Below, piece by piece: positions 42,501 to 50,712 of a DNA stretch of 64,000 nucleotides. Numbering within the stretch: the stretch's first letter is position 1; each line of letters starts with the position of its first letter. The notes beneath the pieces were generated by a model that worked only from the letters and a program-made list of their open reading frames with translations, was not told the origin of the DNA and did no database searches. The position numbers and the translations under genes are program-made. Source of the DNA: Paenibacillus alba (lineage in GTDB: Bacteria; Bacillota; Bacilli; Paenibacillales; NBRC-103111); the NCBI RefSeq assembly GCF_013204855.1, contig NZ_JABMKZ010000032.1:32365-96364 (forward strand), written 5' to 3'.

Positions 42501-42724
42501 GATTGGGATTCGGAGAAGCTCAAACGTGCCTATACCAAACTCACTTTTACTTTTCGATTAACGCAGCTCGGATTTGTACAGTATAACCTGAATTAAACTG
42601 GCCGTTCTGCGTGTGATCTTCTTTCCGCGTATGACTATAGCTGTCCGGAACTATGTAGCTGTTACGGAAACTGATAATTTCTTGATGAGCCTCCTCTTTC
42701 TCTGAACTCTAGCTCCAGTTGCCT

Positions 42725-42925
42725 TCTAAACCTGCAATTATGCATCTTTTTTGCTCATGAAAAAGCCTCAACTATTAAATTCCTGCGTTTGTGCAGGTTT
42801 TTGAGGCTTTTTCTGGATGAGCGGCTGAAAAAGATAAAAATGCCTGCACAATTGCAGGCATTTCCACTTTTTAACCAAATTCACCCGGGAATTCCTGTAT
42901 TTTCGCAGGCTTTTACACTTCGGTG
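42725..42925. repeat. TGCA-type dispersed repeats
   Basis: Copies in both orientations: CCTGCAATTATGCATCTTTTT (42731), TTCCTGCGTTTGTGCAGG (42780), GCCTGCACAATTGCAGGC (42844) and TTCCTGTATTTTCGCAGGC (42892), mixed with AAAAGCCT-type fragments. The rest of 42419-42983 shows no gene. Confidence 0.6.
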
Positions 42926-42983
42926 AACTGATCTGATCTGAATTTTGCTTATGAAACAGCCTTTTTTTCTCATGTTCGAGCAG

Positions 42984-43559
42984 CTACTCGCTAACCCAAA
43001 TCGTCTTCTGCGCGTAAGGCGTGCGCTTGGCGTTCTGCGGCTCCATATCTGGGTAGCCGAGATAGATGAAGCCGACCATCTCCTCTTTGCCGGAGAGTCC
43101 GAAGGTCTCCCGCATCTTGGCATGGTACGTCGGTGCGCCTGAGCGCCAAATCGTGCCAAGCCCCAGTGCATGAGCGGTAAGCAGCATATTCTGCACCGCC
43201 GAATGCGCGGCTGCGAACTCCTCAATCTCTGGTACGATAGAAGTTGCCGAAGGGGTTACCGCAACCGCAATAACGACAGGAGCGCGAAAAGCTTTCCTCT
43301 CCTGAGCACCCGCAAGCTTCGCAAGTTCATCCTCAGACAGGTCAGGATTCGCTTCCGACAAAGCTACCGCGGCATAGCCACGACCTAAAAGACCTCTGCC
43401 TTCCCCCGTCATCACCCAGAATCGCCAAGGCTCTGTTTGACAATGGTTAGGCGCCCAAGTGCCTGCTTCCAGTATTTCTTCGATTAACGACTTATCGATA
43501 GGATCTGGTTTGACCTTACCGATACTGCGACGATGACGTATTGCTTCCTTAACATCCAT
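42984..43559 (-). CDS. Nitroreductase-family protein
   Basis: 191 residues from ATG at 43559 (GGGAG eight bases upstream). MDVKEAIRHRRSIGKV at the N-terminus and PNHCQTEPWRFWVM are typical of the FMN-binding nitroreductase family; GLGTIWRSGAP near residue 140 is the C-terminal FMN loop. It reduces nitro or quinone compounds; substrate unknown. About 90 bases after the ABC ATPase gene. Confidence 0.92.
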   Translation of the reverse strand: MDVKEAIRHRRSIGKVKPDPIDKSLIEEILEAGTWAPNHCQTEPWRFWVMTGEGRGLLGRGYAAVALSEANPDLSEDELAKLAGAQERKAFRAPVVIAVAVTPSATSIVPEIEEFAAAHSAVQNMLLTAHALGLGTIWRSGAPTYHAKMRETFGLSGKEEMVGFIYLGYPDMEPQNAKRTPYAQKTIWVSE

Positions 43560-43649
43560 GATTCCCACTCCCTGCAGCGTTTTCTTTCTCTATTGTTACA
43601 CGTCTGCTGCTTCGTGCGCAAACCCGAATTAAGAGAAGCTTGCTCTACG

Positions 43650-44441
43650 CTATTCCTGCTTCGATGGAATTGAAAGCCAAGGACGTTCACTCTGCCAGTT
43701 CACTTCGACCGGCGTCTCGAAGAAGGACGACAATCGAGCGCTGGACAGCACATCACGCGAGTTCCCTTTGGCAAATACCTCGCCTCGGCGAATCAACAGC
43801 GATTGATTAAAGACCGGAAGGATTTCCTCAATGTGATGGGTCACAAACAATAAGGTAGGCGCATCAGGCCCCTGTGCTAACTCATTGACACTGGTCAGTA
43901 GCGCTTCCCGCGAAAGAAAGTCGAGACCATTCGTCGCTTCATCCAAAATCAGCAGCTTCGGCGATGCCATTAACGCACGGGCTATAAGCAGCTTTTGCTT
44001 CTCGCCTTGGGAGCAGGATTGATACGTGCGATCGTATAAATGATAACAGGAAAGGCGCTGCATGAGCTGAACAGCTCGTGCGAAATCTTCTTCACTTGGC
44101 TTCTCATAAAGCCCAATCGAGGCATGCTTGCCGCTAATCACAACATGCTGTGTTTTATCAGAAGCATACAGTTTCTCTTGCAAAGACGAGCTCACCCAGC
44201 CGATGGATTTTCGTAAATCTCTTAAATCAACAGAGCCAAATGAATGTCCCAGCACAGACATATCGCCTTCGCTTGGCCAAATGTAGCCATTAATCATATT
44301 GAGCAGCGTCGTTTTGCCTGAGCCGTTCAAACCCAGGACAGCCCAATGATCACCTTGCTTAACTTGCCAGTCTACTTGGTTTAATATCGTTTTATTTTCC
44401 CGAAACCAAGAAACCTTGTTCATTTCGATAATCGCGCTCAC
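43650..44441 (-). CDS. ABC transporter ATP-binding protein (YlmA/ModF-like)
   Basis: 263 residues, one ABC domain: Walker A GLNGSGKTTLLNMI, Q-loop SIGWVSSSLQEK, signature SCSQGEKQKLLIARAL, Walker B LLILDEATNGLDFLSRE and switch His FVTHHIEEI. The signature is CSQGEKQ rather than LSGGQ, as in the YlmA/ModF group. No permease gene adjoins it, so the partner or a soluble role is unknown. Twenty bases after the Fsr-type gene. Confidence 0.9.
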   Translation of the reverse strand: MSAIIEMNKVSWFRENKTILNQVDWQVKQGDHWAVLGLNGSGKTTLLNMINGYIWPSEGDMSVLGHSFGSVDLRDLRKSIGWVSSSLQEKLYASDKTQHVVISGKHASIGLYEKPSEEDFARAVQLMQRLSCYHLYDRTYQSCSQGEKQKLLIARALMASPKLLILDEATNGLDFLSREALLTSVNELAQGPDAPTLLFVTHHIEEILPVFNQSLLIRRGEVFAKGNSRDVLSSARLSSFFETPVEVNWQSERPWLSIPSKQE

Positions 44442-44461
44442 CTAGGTTCGCTCCTTCTGAA

Positions 44462-45694
44462 TTAGGCTTTGACTGCCGTTTGCTGCAGCAGCTCAGCATC
44501 CTGTAAATGCAATTTCTTGTCCGTTGGAAGGAAAGCTGCCAGCAGACCAATCAATGGTAGGAACGCACAGAGCTTAATCACAAATGAGATGCTTGTCGAA
44601 TCCGCCAACATCCCAAGCACAGCCGATCCAATCCCTCCAAGACCAAATGCCACGCCAAAAAACAAACCAGACACAGTTCCCACTTTACCAGGCAGCAGTT
44701 CTTGCGCATAAACGATAATGACGGAGAAACCTGACAGCAGAATAAACCCGATACAGGCACATAGAATACCTGCCCAGAACAAATTGGCATACGGCAGAAG
44801 CAGCGAAAACGGTGCTGTTCCAAGAATCGAGAACCAAATCATATTCCGTCTTCCGAAGCGATCCGCCAGCGGGCCACCCATGAACGTACCCAAAGCACCG
44901 GCAGCAAGCAAGCTGAAAATAAAGAGCTGCGCCTTTTCAACTGAAAGCTGATTATGTTCAATCAAATAAAAGGCGTAGAAGCCTGTCATGCTTGCCATAT
45001 AAACAAACTTCGAAAATAACAGCATAATCAGAATAGTTATCGCGAAGGCCACGGTTTTACGAGGAAGCTTCTTGTGAACAACCTCTGTTTTGCTTGATAC
45101 AGCTGGACGTCTTCCGACACTCCGATACCATTTGGCAACAAAAATCTGTACAACAATCCCCACAGCAGCCACGATGGAAAACCAAATGATACCGAATTGA
45201 CCAAATGGCACAAAAATCAGCGCTGTAAAAATGGGAGCCAAAGCCTGCCCAATGTTGCCCCCTGTTTGGAAGATCGACTGCGCCAGTCCTCTACGAGGCC
45301 CAGCGGCCAAATAAGCCACACGCGATGCTTCCGGATGAAGAACCGACGATCCCAGACCGACCAGAATGACCGCAACGATGACTTGCATGAACGAAGACGC
45401 AACAGCCAGAACAATCACGCCAATGAGTGAGAAAAATACCCCAGCGGGCAGCAGAAATGGCTTCGGCTTCGAATCTGTATATAAACCAATCAAGGGCTGA
45501 AACATGGAAGCCGTGATGTTGAGGGTGAAAGCAATCCACCCAATTTGGGTAAAACTAAGCTGTAGAGAAGAATGGAGAATCGGAAAAACAGCAGGAATAG
45601 CGGATTGAATGGCATCATTTAATAAATGAACCAAACTGATTGAAAATAAAATTGCAAAAACGGTTTGATTGCGTGCAATACTTGAATTCGACAT
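44462..45694 (-). CDS. MFS exporter, fosmidomycin-resistance (Fsr) type
   Basis: About 410 residues from ATG at 45694. Twelve hydrophobic helices. The N-terminal SLVHLLNDAIQSAIPAVFPILHSSLQLSFTQIGWIAFTLN and GLGSSVLHPEASRVAYLAAGPRRGLAQSIFQTGGNIGQALAPIF are hallmarks of the Fsr/fosmidomycin group. GGPLADRFGRRNMIWFSILG is the inter-helix MFS motif in the second half. Substrate cannot be read. Likely cotranscribed with the ATPase; the FadR-type gene lies upstream on the same strand. Confidence 0.93.
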   Translation of the reverse strand: MSNSSIARNQTVFAILFSISLVHLLNDAIQSAIPAVFPILHSSLQLSFTQIGWIAFTLNITASMFQPLIGLYTDSKPKPFLLPAGVFFSLIGVIVLAVASSFMQVIVAVILVGLGSSVLHPEASRVAYLAAGPRRGLAQSIFQTGGNIGQALAPIFTALIFVPFGQFGIIWFSIVAAVGIVVQIFVAKWYRSVGRRPAVSSKTEVVHKKLPRKTVAFAITILIMLLFSKFVYMASMTGFYAFYLIEHNQLSVEKAQLFIFSLLAAGALGTFMGGPLADRFGRRNMIWFSILGTAPFSLLLPYANLFWAGILCACIGFILLSGFSVIIVYAQELLPGKVGTVSGLFFGVAFGLGGIGSAVLGMLADSTSISFVIKLCAFLPLIGLLAAFLPTDKKLHLQDAELLQQTAVKA

Positions 45695-45752
45695 TTGATC
45701 TCGAACCCCTTTCATCATATCATCTGACGTTTAAAACGAGAGGAGAATGAAG

Positions 45753-46460
45753 CTACTCCTGGTTAAGATACTTTTTAAGCTGTGTTACGGTGTCATCCAG
45801 ATTTTGCTGGGTCCAGTACGCCGCACCCGCTACATCTTTGTCTTTAATGGCTTGATACATGCTTTCGTGCTGAAGATTGTGGGGATCATGCACATCCTGA
45901 ACGCTCACCAATTTATGAGAAGCTTCAAGGAATACAGTTGAAAAAGACCGATACAGGTCGATAGCAACGCTGTTTTTGCTAGCGATAGCGATGGAGAGAT
46001 GGAACTTCATATCTGAAACCAAATAGTTACTCATATCGCCCTTCTCCAAAGACTCTTGTCTCTGATCCAAAGCACTGCGCATCTGCTCAAGATCGAGATC
46101 ATTACGGCGCTGAGCAGCTAGTCGGGAAATTTCCAGCTCAAGCATTTTCCTAACCTCATAGACCTCCAGAATTTCGGCTCTGCGAAGCCTATGATCAAGA
46201 GGCTCCTGTATACCCGTGTTAGCTGTCAAAAAGGTGCCAAAACCTTGCTTCTTTTCAAGCAGCCCCGCATGAACAAGCACCCTGACCGCTTCGCGAATGG
46301 TTGAACGGCCCACTCCGAATTGCTGCATCAGTTCAGGCTCCGTTGGAATCTTCTCACCCGGCTTAATTTCGCCTTCTGAAATTTTCTTCTGCAATTGATT
46401 CACAACATCATCAACCAGCTTGGGTCGATTCAGCGTTTGGAATGACATTTTAGCATTCAT
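45753..46460 (-). CDS. FadR/GntR-family (FCD) transcriptional regulator
   Basis: 235 residues. Residues 10-75 are a winged HTH of the GntR type (VVNQLQKKISEGEIKPGEKIPTEPELMQQFGVGRSTIREAVRVLVHAGLLEKKQGFGTFL). Residues about 90-230 are the all-helical FCD ligand domain (EILEVYEVRKMLELEISRLAA, and the metal-site His residues near HLSIAIASKN and HESMYQAIKDKD). Effector unknown. It precedes the exporter gene by 58 bases, so it probably regulates it. AGGAGA eight to nine bases upstream sets the start. Confidence 0.93.
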   Translation of the reverse strand: MNAKMSFQTLNRPKLVDDVVNQLQKKISEGEIKPGEKIPTEPELMQQFGVGRSTIREAVRVLVHAGLLEKKQGFGTFLTANTGIQEPLDHRLRRAEILEVYEVRKMLELEISRLAAQRRNDLDLEQMRSALDQRQESLEKGDMSNYLVSDMKFHLSIAIASKNSVAIDLYRSFSTVFLEASHKLVSVQDVHDPHNLQHESMYQAIKDKDVAGAAYWTQQNLDDTVTQLKKYLNQE

Positions 46461-46707
46461 CTGATCATCTCCTGTTTGTGTAGTATAGCATAGCTATCTA
46501 AAAATTTTCCAGCATATTTTTTCTATCATTCTGCGTTTAGTCAGCGCTCCAACAAATTTCGGTTTAATTAGTCTTTCTTATATCAGAATCCCCATAACTG
46601 CTGCTAGTCCATACAGACCTCCACAACGACGAGCAAATCAGGATAGATGTTCTTAGTTAAGGCAGCTCAGAGCAGCTCAGTTATGCTGCTCTTAAAATGG
46701 TGGGGTA

Positions 46708-47240
46708 TCTCAATCTTTCACCTGTAGGACTGAAAAACAGCCTTAACCAACCGGAGTGGGCTCGGAGTGAGCTGATTTGTTTGCTATAAGGCTGTTTTTC
46801 GGCCTCTCAGATGGAGAGTTGCTGCAATCGCCTGCTGTAAGGCTGAAAATCAGCCTTAACCAGCTGGAATTGGCTCGAAGTGAGCTAGTTTGTTTGCAAT
46901 AAGGCTGTTTTTCGGCCTCTCAGATGGGGGATTGCTGCAATCGCCTACTGTTAGGCTGAAAAACAGCCTTAACGAGCTGGAGTTGGCTCGAAATGAGCTA
47001 GTTTGTTCGCAATAAGGCTGTTTTTCGGCCTCTCGGATGGAGGATTGCTGCAATCGCCTGCTGTAAGGCTGAAAAACAGCCTTAACGAGCTGGAGTGGGC
47101 TCGAAATGAGCTGGTTTGTTCGCAATAAGGCTGTTTTTCGGCCTCTCAGATGGAGGATTACTGCAATCGCCTGCTGTAAGGCTGAAAATCAGCCTTAACC
47201 AGCTGGAATTGGCTCGAAGTGAGCTGTTTGTCTTGCACCA
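46708..47240. repeat. Array of five 113-bp tandem repeats (family B)
   Basis: (G/A)CTGCAATCGCCTGCTGTAAGG begins units at 46821, 46934, 47047 and 47160, exactly 113 bases apart; a degenerate first unit begins near 46708. Each unit carries TAAGGCTGAAAAACAGCCTTA, a perfect hairpin, and a second AATAAGGCTGTTTTTCGGCC arm. Open frames across it are repeat artefacts. No gene is seen from 46461 to 47351. Confidence 0.9.
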
Positions 47241-47295
47241 ACTCACTAACTAACTGCCCTAGAATCCACACCGTATACGTTCCTTCTTAACAACA

Positions 47296-47334
47296 AAAAG
47301 AACTCCACCGAATGTAGCCATTCTTAGGAGTTCA
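47296..47334 (-). terminator. Terminator of the CDGSH-like peptide gene
   Basis: On the minus strand GAACTCCTAAGAATG and CATTCGGTGGAGTTC form a stem with a four-base loop, followed by TTTTT. Confidence 0.8.
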
Positions 47335-47351
47335 TTTATTATGTACGAGAC

Positions 47352-47429
47352 TTATTTGTCTTTTTTAGCGTGTGAACCGTCGCAGTTACCTTCAACGCTT
47401 TGTGTGTTTCCGCATGCGCATTTACCCAT
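47352..47429 (-). CDS. 25-residue CDGSH-like cysteine peptide
   Basis: A short frame from ATG at 47429 to TAA at 47354. The product begins MGKCACGNTQS and contains C4-x-C6-x9-C16-D-G-S-H20, then five basic/acidic residues. CDGSH Fe-S proteins have C-x-C-x8-C-D-G-(S/A)-H, so the ligands match with one extra residue in the loop. It is shorter than any CDGSH domain I know of (usually 35-40 residues), so it may bind an Fe-S cluster, zinc or another metal, alone or as an oligomer. The ribosome site AAGGAGG is eight bases upstream, and a strong promoter and terminator flank it, so expression is well supported; the Fe-S role is inference. Confidence 0.75.
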   Translation of the reverse strand: MGKCACGNTQSVEGNCDGSHAKKDK

Positions 47430-47467
47430 GATCTCAGCCTCCTTCGCTCGTTTATGATGCTGAAATC

Positions 47468-47496
47468 ATTATATCTTTTTCACTTACATTTGTAAA
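47468..47496 (-). promoter_or_regulatory. Sigma-A promoter of the CDGSH-like peptide gene
   Basis: On the minus strand TTTACA (47491-47496) and TATAAT (47468-47473) have a 17-base spacer: near-consensus, about 40 bases before the start codon. Confidence 0.85.
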
Positions 47497-47499
47497 GTG
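47481..47499. promoter_or_regulatory. Palindrome CACTTACA/TGTAAAGTG over the -35 element
   Basis: CACTTACATTTGTAAAGTG is an inverted repeat with a core TACATTTGTA, which matches the TACANNTGTA core used by CopY/BlaI/MecI-type repressors. It covers the -35 of the promoter. Confidence 0.6.
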
Positions 47500-47500
47500 A

Positions 47501-47519
47501 TTTACTTAAAGTTAGTAAA
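47501..47519. promoter_or_regulatory. Second palindrome TTTACT/AGTAAA
   Basis: TTTACT-N7-AGTAAA, a perfect 6+6 dyad directly upstream of the first palindrome. Possible second operator. Confidence 0.5.
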
Positions 47520-47525
47520 TGAGTT

Positions 47526-47540
47526 TAATTATCATTCTCA
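47526..47540. promoter_or_regulatory. Fur-like box
   Basis: TAATTATCATTCTCA matches the 7-1-7 Fur consensus TGATAATNATTATCA at 11 of 14 positions. It sits upstream of the CDGSH-like promoter and may also affect the SLH gene. Confidence 0.4.
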
Positions 47541-47700
47541 TTTGCACTATTTTCACGCTTAGCACTCTCGCACGTAGATTGCCAAGAATTTGACAATGAC
47601 GTACTCTATCGTGCAAGGTATAGTTATAGCAACAAAAGCACACACTCGATAGCTTGCTAGAGTCCAATTATTTCAAATTCATTTAATCCTAGGAGGTACT

Positions 47701-49338
47701 ATGAAAAAACTTACGATGATCGCGACTGCAGCAATGGCATTCTCGTTGTTCGCATCAGCCACCCTTTCGCATCCAGCTTCTGCCGCGACGAAAACAAGCG
47801 CTGACTTCACGGATCTGTCCACTACGGATGCCGCATTGAAAGCCAAGATTGACGCTATGCTGGCACAAGGTATTTTCGAAGGCGTTTCGGACAACTCTTT
47901 CGGCATTAATCAAAATATGACACGTGCTCAATTCGCAAAAGTAGCAACGCTTATTTATGATGTGAAAGTTGATCCTTCCGTTAAGGTATCCAGCTTCTCC
48001 GACGTTCATGCAGAGGATGCAGCAAACGGTTGGGCGATTCCTTATATTGAAGCAGCGAAAAAAGCCGGCCTTATCGACGGTGTAACGGATACAACATTCG
48101 TACCAGGCGACCCCGTAACAGCAGGTCAATTAGATACTTTGCTGCTCAAAGGCTTAGGTAAAAAAGTCAGCACAACAGGTTCACCTTGGTATGCCGATGC
48201 CGTTAAGCAAGCTACTGATCTGGGCATACACCCAACAGGCAAAGCCGGCGACCAATTGGCTATCCGCGCTGATCTTGTTCAGAGCTCTTATACCGCTCAG
48301 CAGGCTTTTGACAAGCTAACGCTTGTTTCTATTACCAAAGCTGCAGCAGGTTCCGATACGAAAAGCGTACAAGTTACTTTTAACCGAAATGTAGATACTT
48401 CGAAAGCAACACTCGTCTTGAAAAATGGTTCAACCGTTGTGCCTACAAAGGCAACATGGTCCACTGACGCTCAGGCTGTAACACTGGCAACTGATGTTGC
48501 ACTTGCCGCGGGTGACTATACGGTTACGCTTGGCGGGCTTGATGCTTCTGCGATTCAAACAGGCACTGCCAGCTTTAGCGTAGCTGCTGCTCCGAGCGAT
48601 TCTGGAAATACTGGAAATACTGGAAATTCCGGGAACGTATCCGTTGTTGGCAGCTACACATTAGCAGATGTTTTGGATAGCGGACTGACAGAAACTGCAA
48701 CAGGCACGGATGGTTTTATCGATAAAGCAACCGCTCAAGATCCAACCAAAAGTAAACTGGCTAAAGAAGTTAAAATTAAAGTAACATCCGGCGGCGAGGA
48801 AGTTGCCGTTCCAGGAATTATACAATCCATTTTCTCCTCTGACCCTAGTGTTGTTAAAGTAGGACTAGACTCTGCAACGCATCGCGGGTATATTCTTGGA
48901 AACAAAGCAGGCACAGCTGATATTAGCGTCATGGTTCAAGTTGGAAGCGGCAATGCTAAACAGCTCCACGTCACTGTAACAGTGAAAAGTGACTCCGTTG
49001 CAGCCAAAAAAATTAAAGCAGACAATACGACAATTGAACAAAGCATGAATGGCGCGACCAGCACAAGCTTCGATGCTTTCAGCAAAATGGATTTAACTAT
49101 CACTGATAATTATGACCAAACTTATGAAGGTGCTGAAGTTGCTAATTACAATTTTGCCCTTGGGACAGCTTTCATCACCAATAAAATTAAAGGGGATGCT
49201 GCCAAAGGAGATGTTGGTTCCGTATCCGTTGACCCTACCGGTAAAGTAGTGGTAACTGGTAATGTAACCTCATTCGAATTAACAGCAGTTACATCTTCTG
49301 GGCAAACAGCAACAAGCTTTGTAACGATTACTCCTTAA
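47701..49338 (+). CDS. S-layer-homology (SLH) surface protein
   Basis: 545 residues. Signal peptide 1-29 (MKKLTMIATAAMAFSLFASA, cut near ASAAT). Three SLH domains: residues about 33-84 (FTDLSTTDAALKAKIDAMLAQGI...MTRAQFAK), 95-155 (FSDVHAEDAANGWAIPYIEAAKKAGLI) and 160-198, the third degenerate (SPWYADAVKQATDLGIHP). Residues about 205-300 resemble an Ig-like/SbsA domain; a NTGNTGNSGN linker and a second BIG2-like part follow. It binds secondary cell-wall polymer and probably coats the cell. AGGAGG is four bases from ATG. Confidence 0.93.
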   Translation: MKKLTMIATAAMAFSLFASATLSHPASAATKTSADFTDLSTTDAALKAKIDAMLAQGIFEGVSDNSFGINQNMTRAQFAKVATLIYDVKVDPSVKVSSFSDVHAEDAANGWAIPYIEAAKKAGLIDGVTDTTFVPGDPVTAGQLDTLLLKGLGKKVSTTGSPWYADAVKQATDLGIHPTGKAGDQLAIRADLVQSSYTAQQAFDKLTLVSITKAAAGSDTKSVQVTFNRNVDTSKATLVLKNGSTVVPTKATWSTDAQAVTLATDVALAAGDYTVTLGGLDASAIQTGTASFSVAAAPSDSGNTGNTGNSGNVSVVGSYTLADVLDSGLTETATGTDGFIDKATAQDPTKSKLAKEVKIKVTSGGEEVAVPGIIQSIFSSDPSVVKVGLDSATHRGYILGNKAGTADISVMVQVGSGNAKQLHVTVTVKSDSVAAKKIKADNTTIEQSMNGATSTSFDAFSKMDLTITDNYDQTYEGAEVANYNFALGTAFITNKIKGDAAKGDVGSVSVDPTGKVVVTGNVTSFELTAVTSSGQTATSFVTITP

Positions 49339-49358
49339 TCTTTAAGCAAAATCATAAA

Positions 49359-49398
49359 AGCACCGCAACCACATTCCTGTGGTTTGCGGTGCTTTTTG
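49359..49398 (+). terminator. Terminator of the SLH protein gene
   Basis: AGCACCGCAACCAC and GTGGTTTGCGGTGCT form a 14-bp stem with a six-base loop, followed by TTTTT. Confidence 0.9.
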
Positions 49399-49490
49399 TT
49401 GTTGACCAGCGGCTCAGTAAGCCATGCACAATCGCGCCTATGCGACATATATTGCTAGTGCTCATGAAAATCAAGAAAAGGGGCGCCTCG

Positions 49491-49904
49491 ATGCCGATAT
49501 ACAACCACCCTGCCTATTTTCCCTATGCTCTGCCACTTTATCGCTTATATGTTATACATCCTGCCTACTATGCGGCTGCTACAGCCCCCTCTTCGCTATG
49601 GAATCGGGATTATCCGCCTATAGATATGAAGATTCTTCACCATTCTGTGTCATCTTCACAAGTCTTATTAAAAGATGCCGCGCTCATCACCGCCAAGCTC
49701 TCCGAACCTGCTATCGCACAGCAATTGATGACCCATGCTCAGACCGGTGATCAAAAGGAAGTCGACCGCATCGTTCATACTTTCGGCTGTGAATCGGCCG
49801 TCATCACCAGCTTTACGCCAAGTGCTGTTCATTTCACGATTGATCCGCGAACGAATGGGAAATCGTGTTGTGAAGTGACCCTTTCCATGAAATGGGGCCG
49901 ATGA
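49491..49904 (+). CDS. Small protein of unknown function
   Basis: 137 residues from ATG at 49491, chosen because AAGGGG lies seven bases upstream; the 34 upstream residues have no support. The N-terminus is aromatic and proline-rich (MPIYNHPAYFPYALPLYRLYVIHPAYY), then a helical region (SSSQVLLKDAALITAKLSEPAIAQQLMTHAQTGDQKEVDRIVH) and a beta-rich tail with CC. No signal or membrane helix. Possibly a spore-coat-type protein from composition only; not recognised. Confidence 0.65.
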   Translation: MPIYNHPAYFPYALPLYRLYVIHPAYYAAATAPSSLWNRDYPPIDMKILHHSVSSSQVLLKDAALITAKLSEPAIAQQLMTHAQTGDQKEVDRIVHTFGCESAVITSFTPSAVHFTIDPRTNGKSCCEVTLSMKWGR

Positions 49905-49914
49905 AGGTAAGTCG

Positions 49915-50712
49915 TTATCGGACGTCAACAGCATCCACAACCGGCCATGACGTCCCCAACCAATGAGCCAGAACGACGAGTACAGCCCAATAAACGATAT
50001 AATAGATATCCAAGATTGAATAGGATGCCAGATAATAATAAGTGCGTTTGGCCCCTGTGGAGAAACGCTTCGCTTCCATGGCCACAGCTGTCCGGTGCGC
50101 GCGGCGAATGCTTTGAGCAAGCAAAGGGATAGCATACATGCGCAGCGTTGTGTACCAGCCCGTAAGCAGGTTTGGCTTCTTTCTCTTGCCTCTCACCTTA
50201 AGCGCATAATGGAGGGTTTGAAACTCCTCCAGCATCAAGGGCAGCATGCGCATCGCTGCGAGGAAGCTGTAAGCATATTTGGGCGCCACCTTCCATTGCT
50301 GCATCATCGCGTAAAACAACGCCACAGGACGCGTCGTTAAGCTGAACAGCAGCCCAACCGCAGCAACCTGCAGTCCGCGAAATCCAAGATGAATGCCGCG
50401 GTAAAAGCTCTCTTCGGTGATGTGGATGAACCCCCACTCGAACCACAGCGTTTCTCCGTTTCCGAACATCATCATCCCTGTCGCAGAGGATATGAAAATA
50501 AGCAAAAACGGTGATGTATACAGAAACAACCGCTTAGCCCCATGACCAGAGAGAAACGCGAGTGGCAGGAGGGCGCCCAAGGTCAAATACATCATGGTGT
50601 TCAGATTGTGTGTGAACACAACAACGATAAACATCAGGATGGACAGGACAAGCTTCACACCGGGATTCACCCGGTGAAGCCAGGTTTCACGAAACACGAA
50701 GCTTATTTGCAT
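49915..50712 (-). CDS. ykoC: ECF transporter T component (thiamine-type)
   Basis: 265 residues with five or six membrane helices. The coupling motifs are ALKVRGKRKKP (first ARG-like, here KVRG) and AVAMEAKRFS (second, AMEAxxF). EcfT proteins join the substrate-binding S component to the two ATPases. It overlaps the ATPase gene by ten bases, so the three are translated as one operon (S, A-A', T), downstream of a TPP riboswitch. Confidence 0.92.
   Translation of the reverse strand: MQISFVFRETWLHRVNPGVKLVLSILMFIVVVFTHNLNTMMYLTLGALLPLAFLSGHGAKRLFLYTSPFLLIFISSATGMMMFGNGETLWFEWGFIHITEESFYRGIHLGFRGLQVAAVGLLFSLTTRPVALFYAMMQQWKVAPKYAYSFLAAMRMLPLMLEEFQTLHYALKVRGKRKKPNLLTGWYTTLRMYAIPLLAQSIRRAHRTAVAMEAKRFSTGAKRTYYYLASYSILDIYYIVYWAVLVVLAHWLGTSWPVVDAVDVR

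Noticed and set aside
46560..46640. A minus-strand frame giving a hydrophobic GLYGLAAVMGILI-like peptide
   Set aside because: A stop codon lies just upstream of the hydrophobic stretch and no usable start codon with a ribosome site is present.
46856..47125. An 89-residue frame in the 113-bp repeat array
   Set aside because: 113 is not a multiple of three, so the frame shifts between copies and is explained by the repeat; no ribosome site.
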